NCBI GenBank assembly: GCA_034422735.1
Contig: DAOUJL010000020.1
Span: forward strand, 1 to 58,135
Source of the DNA: CATOSD01 sp034422735
Lineage (GTDB): Bacteria > Chloroflexota > Dehalococcoidia > Lucifugimonadales > CATOSD01
Length of the DNA: 58,135 nucleotides
Direction: 5' to 3'
Program-made: the position numbers and the translations under genes
Notes under the pieces: generated by a model
Database searches by the model: none
Seen by the model: the letters and a program-made list of their open reading frames with translations, nothing else
Told to the model about the DNA's origin: nothing
In this document: positions 52,499-58,135 of the stretch, piece after piece
How positions within the stretch are numbered: position 1 is the first letter of the stretch
Layout of the letters: each line of letters opens with the position of its first letter

Positions 52499-52633
52499 CT
52501 ATCGTCCTCCGTCTCTTCGATGTTTATTCCTCACACGTGAAGGAGAAACACCTCCAGCAAGGGGCACTCTTAAGAGTCTCACCCCAGCATCTCCACGGTG
52601 CGGCACAGTCCGTCCGTTTACTTCGTGATCAGT

Positions 52634-52996
52634 CTACGTGGCAAGCGGAACAATTTTCGATCTACTCATCACGCTGTCGCGGGTAAGCAGAGGGACATCA
52701 TGAACAATGCTAGTAGCCGCGATAATCTCGTCTGCCGGATCGCTTCGGAAATCGAGGCGCGTAGAGGCGAGCGATATCGCAAGGTCTATGGGCCACACTC
52801 TTATGCTGGTCAGCGTGCGAACCACCTCGCGGTCATTGAGATCCAAATCGATTCGGCCTAACTGCGACAGCTTGGCCAACTCCCATAACACTATCGCTGA
52901 AATGGACCACTGTCTGGCCGTCAGAAGCCTCTCTTCGGCGGGGCGCAGCCCTCCGCTAAACGCGAGAATAAGCATATGGGTATCAAGGTTGAGCAT
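52634..52996 (-). CDS. VapC-type PIN toxin
   Basis: This 120-residue PIN-domain ribonuclease has MLNLDTHMLI (Asp5), SAIVLWELAKL (Glu), DPADEIIAATSI (Asp) and PLLTRDSVM (Asp), the acidic set of VapC toxins. It would cleave RNA when not bound by its antitoxin. Its start overlaps the end of the antitoxin gene by 14 bases. The gene is on the minus strand after the SDR gene and is independent of it. Confidence 0.88.
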   Translation of the reverse strand: MLNLDTHMLILAFSGGLRPAEERLLTARQWSISAIVLWELAKLSQLGRIDLDLNDREVVRTLTSIRVWPIDLAISLASTRLDFRSDPADEIIAATSIVHDVPLLTRDSVMSRSKIVPLAT

Positions 52997-53207
52997 CTGC
53001 GTGCCAACTGAGTCCGGTTGAGAAAATATCGCCTCTGATCGTGATCTTGTGACTCAGGCTACCTATCAGTTCAGCCCCTTGGCTTTCGTATGGGAGTACC
53101 CGTGCCACTGGTTTTCCGTGCTTGGTTATCACTAACCCGTCGGCGTCTAGTTGGTCTAGCAACGCGAGACATTGCTCCTTGAACTTGGCCGCCCCGATTG
53201 TTTTCAT
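52983..53207 (-). CDS. Phd/YefM-type antitoxin
   Basis: This 74-residue protein starts MKTIGAAKFKEQCLALLDQL and contains GLVITKHGKPVARVLP, the Phd/YefM antitoxin DNA-binding motif. The C-terminal part, ending HADAQP, would bind the VapC-type toxin encoded next. I chose ATG 53207 because GAGGTG lies about 8 bases upstream; a longer frame adds 17 residues without a match. It is the first gene of the toxin-antitoxin operon and probably represses the promoter at 53239-53267. Confidence 0.85.
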   Translation of the reverse strand: MKTIGAAKFKEQCLALLDQLDADGLVITKHGKPVARVLPYESQGAELIGSLSHKITIRGDIFSTGLSWHADAQP

Positions 53208-53228
53208 TCCCAGGCCACCTCTTTCTAC

Positions 53229-53267
53229 ATATGACCATATCATACAACTGGTCGCCATATATGTCCA
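53229..53267 (-). promoter_or_regulatory. Promoter-operator of toxin-antitoxin pair
   Basis: On the minus strand TGGACA (53267-53262), a 17-base spacer and TATGAT (53244-53239) form a good promoter. An inverted repeat ATATGACCA (53229-53237) and TGGTC followed by ATAT (53249-53260) overlaps it, as expected for antitoxin autorepression. Confidence 0.6.
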
Positions 53268-53279
53268 TAATGCACCCTG

Positions 53280-54605
53280 CTACTCAGCCGCCTCTGCTGC
53301 CCGAGCGTCCCCCAGCACGTACGCCTCGTCCAGCAGGTCCGTCACGTACACCGTCCTCGCCGTCAGGCCCTCACGCCTCGCGCCGTACTGAAGCTGCATC
53401 ACACAGCCCGGATTCGCGGTCGCCACCACGTCTGCGCCGGTTTCGCGCACCGCGGCTATCTTCGTCGCCAGCACTCGCAGCGACGACTCCCGTTCCGTGA
53501 TGGTGTAGGTGCCGCCCGCGCCGCAACACTTGGAGGCGTTGGGCAATTCCACGAACTCCACGCCCGGAATCGACCGCAGCAGCAGCCTGGGCTGGTCCGT
53601 GACGCGCTGCGTGTTCGCCAGGTGGCACGAGTCCTGGTAAGTGACGCGATAGTCCAGGCTTGCGGTCGGCGGCTCGAACGGAAGCTCCACCAGGAACTCG
53701 TGGATGTCCTTTACCATCATGCTAAGCCGCTCCGCCTTTCCAGCGTAGCCGGAGTCGCGCCTCAGCAGGTGGCCGTACTCCTTCATGCGCGTCCCGCATC
53801 CAGCGGAAGCGACCACCACCGCATCGACGCCCGCGTCCAGAAACTCGTCGACGTTTCGGCGCGCCAGGTCTCGCGCCGATTCGAGATCGCCAACGTGCGA
53901 GCTGATCGCGCCGCAGCACACCTGGCCTCGCGGCACCACCACGTCGCAGCCGTTGCGGGCCAGCACCCTGGCCACCGCCGACATCTGCGGCCCGTTTACC
54001 ATCGGCATCACGCAGCCGGACAGCAGCGCGACCGCGGCGCGGCGCTGCCCCTGCGCCGGAATGACCTGACCGTCCGCCTCGAAGCGAGCACCCTCGATTG
54101 CCGGCAGCGAGCTCTCGAGCTCCGCCAGGTTGCCCGGAAGCACCCTCAACGCGCGGCTCTTCCTCAGCAACGACTGCAGGCCGGACCGCTGGTACACGCT
54201 CAACGCACCCACGACGAAGCCGAGCCGGCGGCGATTCTCCATCACCGCCGGCACCATCCTCGCCAGCATACCGCTCTTTCGCCGGCGTTCCACCTGGCTC
54301 ATGGTCGACTCTATGAGATGGCCGTAGTTGACTCCGGACGGGCAGGCGACCTCGCAGGCGCGGCACTGTATGCACATGTCCCAGTGGCGCACGACGCCGG
54401 GCGTGATGCCGATTCTCCCCTCGTTGACCGCCTTCATCAGCGCGATGCGTCCACGTGGAGACTCCGTTTCCAGCCCAGTCTCGAGATAAGTCGGGCACGC
54501 CTGCAGGCAGAAGCCGCAGTGCACGCACCTGTAAAGCTCGTCCTCGTCTGGGGCGTCCGGTCCCGCAAACGACAGTCCCGGCGCAACGTTTTCGTGATCG
54601 GCCAT
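53280..54605 (-). CDS. glcF: GlcF-like iron-sulfur subunit of glycolate/lactate-type oxidase
   Basis: This 441-residue protein has two 4Fe-4S sites, CVHCGFCLQACPTY (near 27) and CIQCRACEVACPSG (near 77). Two CCG domains follow (GQVCCGAIS and KCCGAGG with upstream CHLANTQR), the build of GlcF and related electron-transfer subunits. It passes electrons from the flavin subunits to the quinone pool. Its ATG overlaps the glcE stop by one base (TGATG at 54603-54607). It is the last gene of the glcD-glcE-glcF order. Confidence 0.92.
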   Translation of the reverse strand: MADHENVAPGLSFAGPDAPDEDELYRCVHCGFCLQACPTYLETGLETESPRGRIALMKAVNEGRIGITPGVVRHWDMCIQCRACEVACPSGVNYGHLIESTMSQVERRRKSGMLARMVPAVMENRRRLGFVVGALSVYQRSGLQSLLRKSRALRVLPGNLAELESSLPAIEGARFEADGQVIPAQGQRRAAVALLSGCVMPMVNGPQMSAVARVLARNGCDVVVPRGQVCCGAISSHVGDLESARDLARRNVDEFLDAGVDAVVVASAGCGTRMKEYGHLLRRDSGYAGKAERLSMMVKDIHEFLVELPFEPPTASLDYRVTYQDSCHLANTQRVTDQPRLLLRSIPGVEFVELPNASKCCGAGGTYTITERESSLRVLATKIAAVRETGADVVATANPGCVMQLQYGARREGLTARTVYVTDLLDEAYVLGDARAAEAAE

Positions 54606-55918
54606 CAGATACCGCCCGCGAACCTGCCCGGGTTCAGAATGGAACCAGGGTCGTACTGCTCTTTGATGCGCCGCATCACGTCAAGCGACTCGCCCACGTC
54701 GTCCCACACGTCCATCGCCGCCTTGACACTCGGCGGGCAACGCTCGATCACCAGCCGCCCGCCCATTTCGCGCACCAGCGCGCGCGCGCCGGACAGGGCT
54801 TCCTGGATGCTATTCTCCGATTGTCTTTCTTCACCCTCGAACCAGAACATCGAAAGGCCGCCGTAGCCCGGCTGCGCGATGACCGACGGCGCCGCGGATT
54901 CATCCGGTGTGGTCCTGACAACGCTTTCGAGCAAGGAGGCCAGCGCCGTGGGGAGTACGGAAACGCGCGCCGCCGCCAGCGCCTCCGTCTCCTCATCCCA
55001 TCCGAAGTCCGCCAACCTGCGCCAAAGCCTGACCGCCATGTCGCCCTCCACGGTGTCGACGTCTACCGCGCCTGCCTCCCGGCACATCTCCGCACAGTCC
55101 CGTAGTTGGCGCTCGAGGGAGCGCGGCCGTCCGCCCAGCCTCACGGCGGCCACGAATTTCGCACCCGCGTCCAGCGCATTCGACCGCTGGCTCACCGACC
55201 CGTCGAACGCCGCGAGCGAAAGCGGAGTCGCATGGCTGTGATAAATTCCCATGCCGGCTTCCATGCAATTCTCCATGCTTCGGAAGGACGCGACGAGAGT
55301 GCGCTCCTGACGCGGCAGCGGCGTGAGCTTGAAAGACACCTCGCCGATTACACCCAATGTGCCAAGCCCTCCAAGATGAAGCCGGGCCATGTCGTAGCCG
55401 CTCACGTTCTTCACAACCTCGCCGCCGCTCTTCACGACTGCCCCACTCGCCATCGCCAGCTTCATGCCGATAACCAGGTCCCGCGCGCTCCCGTACTGCC
55501 AGCGAAGCAGGCTTGATGCCCCCGATGCCAGCGTACCGCCTATAGTGGCGCGACCAGGCAGCGGCGGGTCCAGCGCCAGGAACTGGCCGTGGGGAGCGAG
55601 CGTCTCCTGGAGCCTTTCGAAGGTCATACCCGCTTCGACAGTCAGCGTCAGGTCGCCCGGGTTATGGGCGACGACCCCGTTCATGCCGCTCAGGTCCACC
55701 ACCGTCTCCAGCCGCCGGATCGGATTGCCCAGCGTCATGCGCGTACCGCCGCCCCGCGGCGCTGTGGCCAACGACTGGCTGCTGAGGTACGCCAGGAGAG
55801 ACCCTAGCTCGCGGATGTCCTCCGGACGGAGCAGAGTCTCCGGGCGCAGGCCATCAATGTCGTAGACGTCGGAACCGGGCGGCACCCTCTCGAACGCCCG
55901 CGTGTGAATGCCGGACAT
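54605..55918 (-). CDS. glcE: GlcE-like FAD-binding subunit
   Basis: This 437-residue FAD-binding type 4 (PCMH) protein has APRGGGTRMTLGNP near residue 54, TVEAGMTFERLQETLAPHGQFLALDPP, and GATIGGTLA-like RATIGGTLASGASSLLRWQYGSARD. The C-terminal half is a GlcE-type domain ending YDPGSILNPGRFAGGI. I chose ATG 55918, which leaves 20 bases after the glcD stop; a much longer open frame upstream overlaps glcD and is not real. It partners GlcD and GlcF in a membrane-associated 2-hydroxyacid dehydrogenase. Confidence 0.92.
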   Translation of the reverse strand: MSGIHTRAFERVPPGSDVYDIDGLRPETLLRPEDIRELGSLLAYLSSQSLATAPRGGGTRMTLGNPIRRLETVVDLSGMNGVVAHNPGDLTLTVEAGMTFERLQETLAPHGQFLALDPPLPGRATIGGTLASGASSLLRWQYGSARDLVIGMKLAMASGAVVKSGGEVVKNVSGYDMARLHLGGLGTLGVIGEVSFKLTPLPRQERTLVASFRSMENCMEAGMGIYHSHATPLSLAAFDGSVSQRSNALDAGAKFVAAVRLGGRPRSLERQLRDCAEMCREAGAVDVDTVEGDMAVRLWRRLADFGWDEETEALAAARVSVLPTALASLLESVVRTTPDESAAPSVIAQPGYGGLSMFWFEGEERQSENSIQEALSGARALVREMGGRLVIERCPPSVKAAMDVWDDVGESLDVMRRIKEQYDPGSILNPGRFAGGI

Positions 55919-55938
55919 TCCCGGAGCCGCCCGTCCGC

Positions 55939-57384
55939 CTATATCCAGGCGTCCGCGCCGGCCCTGGCGATAGCGGCCGAGCGTGACAGATCGGAGCAGG
56001 ACGCCCCGGTGGGAAATATCTTGGCCGGATTGAACATGTCGTTGGTAGCGAACGCGGGCTTGAGCCGTGCCATGGCGTCCATGTCGTCGTCGGTGAACAT
56101 CAGGGGCATGTATTCTTGCTTCTCCAACCCGATTCCGTGTTCGCCCGACAGTACCCCTCCTGCCTCCACGCACACCCGCAGAATCTCGCCGCCAACGTCC
56201 AGCACGCGCTGCGTCTCGCCCGGCTTGCGCTCGTCGAACAGCACCGACGGATGCAGATTGCCATCTCCCGCGTGGAGCAGGTTCGCGATAGGGAACCCCG
56301 ACTCGGCGGACAGCTCGCGCACTCTTCCCAGCACCTCGACGAGCTTGGTGCGCGGCACCGTACCGTCTACCAGGTAGTAGTTCGGCGCCAGCCTGCCCAG
56401 CGCGCCGAGCACACCCTTGCGTCCCGACCACAGACGCTCGCGGTCGGCGGCGTCCGTAGCGGTGCGTATCTCCATCGGACCGTACCGAAGGCAGACCTCC
56501 TCGATCTCCTCAGCCTCCTCCTCAACCGATTCGAGCAATCCGTCGACTTCCACCAGCAGCACTGCCCCGGCGTCGTCGGGGTAGCCCGCGTGGACGGCCT
56601 CTTCGGCGGCCCGAAGGCACAAGTCGTCCATCATCTCAATGGCCGCCGGCACGATTCCCGCCGCGATGATGCCCGACACCGCCGCGCTTGCGTCGTCGAG
56701 GTCCCTGAAGACCGCCAGAAGCGTCTTCACCGCCTCGGGCTGGCGCAGCAGACGCACCGCGACCTTGGTAACGACACCCAGCGTGCCCTCCGACCCGATG
56801 AGCACGCCGCGCAGGTCGTATCCTGGGTGCTCGCGGGTCTTTCCGCCCATCCACACTACCGATCCATCCGCCAGCACAACCTCCATGCCGAGCACGTGGT
56901 TGGTGGTTACGCCGTAGGCCAGGCAATGCGGACCGCCGGAGTTCTCGGCCACGTTACCGCCGATGGTGCATGCGCGCTGGCTGGAAGGATCCGGAGCGTA
57001 GTAAAGACCGTGCTTGGAGACGGCGGTCGTCAGTTCCAGGTTGACGAGACCCGGTTCCACGATGGCGACCCGGTTGTCGACGTCCACCTCGAGGATGCGT
57101 GTCATCCGGGTGAGCGCGAGCACGATCCCACCGGTTTCTGCGATCGCTCCCCCGCTCAGCCCCGTGCCCGCGCCCCTGGGGATGATGGGCAATCCGTGGC
57201 TGGCGGCCAGCTTGACGACGCTCGAAATCTCGTCCACCGTCGAAGGGATGACGACGGCCAGCGGCATCGCCCTGTCCACCGAGCCGTCATACTCGAAAAC
57301 GATGAGGTCTTCCGGCGTGTGGATGACGTATTGTTCACCCACGACTGCCTTCAATTCATCTATAAGCGATTGGCCGTCTGGCAT
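55939..57384 (-). CDS. glcD: GlcD-like FAD-linked 2-hydroxyacid dehydrogenase
   Basis: This 481-residue flavoprotein has the FAD-binding block IPRGAGTGLSGGAIAETGGIV, CTIGGNVAENSGGPHCLAYG, GSEGTLGVVTKV and the catalytic C-terminal region LLHAGDGNLHP...SGEHGIGLEKQEY. The His/Glu/His-rich SGEHGIG loop is typical of GlcD and D-lactate dehydrogenases. It oxidises glycolate, D-lactate or a related 2-hydroxyacid; which one cannot be told here. ATG 57384 has GGGGAGG about 5 bases upstream. It starts an operon with glcE (20-base gap) and glcF. Confidence 0.93.
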   Translation of the reverse strand: MPDGQSLIDELKAVVGEQYVIHTPEDLIVFEYDGSVDRAMPLAVVIPSTVDEISSVVKLAASHGLPIIPRGAGTGLSGGAIAETGGIVLALTRMTRILEVDVDNRVAIVEPGLVNLELTTAVSKHGLYYAPDPSSQRACTIGGNVAENSGGPHCLAYGVTTNHVLGMEVVLADGSVVWMGGKTREHPGYDLRGVLIGSEGTLGVVTKVAVRLLRQPEAVKTLLAVFRDLDDASAAVSGIIAAGIVPAAIEMMDDLCLRAAEEAVHAGYPDDAGAVLLVEVDGLLESVEEEAEEIEEVCLRYGPMEIRTATDAADRERLWSGRKGVLGALGRLAPNYYLVDGTVPRTKLVEVLGRVRELSAESGFPIANLLHAGDGNLHPSVLFDERKPGETQRVLDVGGEILRVCVEAGGVLSGEHGIGLEKQEYMPLMFTDDDMDAMARLKPAFATNDMFNPAKIFPTGASCSDLSRSAAIARAGADAWI

Positions 57385-57502
57385 TGTGCCTCCCCGCTCT
57401 ATGGTGCCCTCTCGCGGTGGACGTATGATAGTTGATTGGGGTTGCTGCCGCAATACGAACCTGAGCCACCGAGCCTGTACCAGCTTAGCCGGCGCCCCTC
57501 AT

Positions 57503-57611
57503 TCGTCATTCCCGCCAAGCTTGTCCCCGCAAAACCGGGGACCGAGAATCCGCCCCCTTCGTCGTTCCCGTGAAAGCTTGCCCCCGCGAAAACGGGGACA
57601 GAAATCCAGCC
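57503..57611. repeat. Two tandem copies of a TCGTCATTCCCG repeat
   Basis: Copies at about 57504-57553 and 57559-57611 share tcgtcNttcccg, a palindromic CCCCGC-AAAAC-GGGG core and a gaNaatcc end. The short stem-loop cores suggest a dispersed repeat family distinct from the CCCTTCCCCCTCGC type. Confidence 0.7.
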
Positions 57612-57622
57612 GCGTAGGGCCA

Positions 57623-57803
57623 TTGACACCCCAGTACATCCGTGCTACGCTCCCTTCATCACAAACAACCGACCACTGGCCACTGACCACCGGTCACCGG
57701 CCGCCAACGTAACAACCGTGACAACAATCCGTCAGATAAATTCCCGTCCAACCGAGATCCGTTCCATCCGTAACCTGAAACCCAGACCGCCCAGCTACGA
57801 AAT
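57623..57803 (+). other. Recurrent intergenic module, copy C
   Basis: TTGACA (57623-57628), a 17-base spacer and TACGCT (57646-57651) share the spacer end tacatccgtgcta with copy A, and CAGCTACGAAAT (57792-57803) lies 140 bases downstream. No gene follows. The promoter hexamers are the best of the three copies. Confidence 0.5.
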
Positions 57804-57933
57804 CCGAGGAGATAAAACAAAAGAAACGAAACGGGACACTTTTTTCTAGCTTGTTTGTCCCACCCAGCAGTTTGGCCACTGCCTCTGCCCGGATGCTACT
57901 CCGCTTGGTAGCCCGTCACCCGTCTATCTCTTG

Positions 57934-57974
57934 CCCCTTCCCCCTCGCAGGGGGAAGGCTAGGATGGGGGTGAC
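57934..57974. repeat. REP-like palindromic repeat
   Basis: ccccttccccctcgcagggg followed by gaaggctaggatgggggtga repeats the element at 22769-22808 almost exactly. Confidence 0.8.
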
Positions 57975-58135
57975 GCCAGCGAAAAGCCGTCCGGGACCCG
58001 TACCGCGCACGCCACCAGGCCGGCGCGGAGTTCCGGTCCCGGTTCCGCATCACCTTGCCGACGGCGTCCCCGGCCCAATCACGCGGCAGCAGGTCGAGAG
58101 GTGCTGCGCGGCCTGTCTTTCGTGGCCGCCGCGCA

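Larger units (their letters stand above)
57385..58135. other. Gene-free right end with repeats
   Basis: No gene is convincing in the last 750 bases. The stretch holds two tandem repeats, the third copy of the recurrent module and a REP-like palindrome at 57934-57974. The last 160 bases have open frames on both strands without recognisable domains. Confidence 0.5.

Overview
The window is GC-rich bacterial chromosome. Lipoproteins with Ala/Pro/Thr/Met-rich linkers after the lipobox, large BNR/sortilin-type propeller proteins, a histidine kinase fused to a receiver and OmpR-type DNA-binding domain, Thr-Pro-rich surface proteins and a GlcDEF-type oxidase suggest a Chloroflexota lineage (Dehalococcoidia/SAR202-like). 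That is inference from gene content; no rRNA, tRNA or CRISPR array was recognised.

Positions 1-15,200 form a mobile defence island bracketed by two related large serine recombinase genes (486-2084 and 13557-15164). It holds a bacterial ubiquitin-like operon (Ubl, ThiF-type E1, DUF6527) with a decayed patatin fragment and a G12 tract upstream; an XRE-ImmA/IrrE regulator paired with a PIN-domain protein behind a palindromic operator-promoter; a membrane protein; an Nmad2 protein; and a complete QatABCD anti-phage operon. A 0.67-kb direct repeat (recombinase 3' end plus DUF6527 3' end) flanks the Ubl/XRE/PIN segment and marks a past cassette duplication or replacement.

Positions 15,600-21,200 carry a broken FN3-type surface protein, a MarR regulator, the hybrid kinase and a redoxin lipoprotein whose catalytic Cys codon is TGA followed by a bacterial SECIS-like hairpin. 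This is a strong selenoprotein candidate and the best single observation here. Positions 21,500-32,700 hold a FAD oxidoreductase, an amidohydrolase, a tandemly duplicated block (DMT transporter, Thr-Pro-rich surface protein, DUF502) with decayed middle copies, and a small group with USP, YtxH-like and LuxR-type genes.

Positions 33,200-43,500 carry a CBS-tailed cation/proton antiporter, a peptide-type ABC uptake operon (binding protein, BNR propeller protein, two permeases, no ATPase genes) and a PQQ-like propeller protein. Positions 44,100-57,400 hold a second BNR protein coupled to a methyltransferase, a duplicated-domain protein, an MFS transporter, chorismate synthase, an SDR lacking the usual Tyr/Lys pair, a VapC-type toxin-antitoxin pair and the glcD-glcE-glcF operon. 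Gene-free stretches contain REP-like palindromes and a recurring promoter-plus-CAGCTACGRAAT module that may be an undescribed small RNA or regulatory element.
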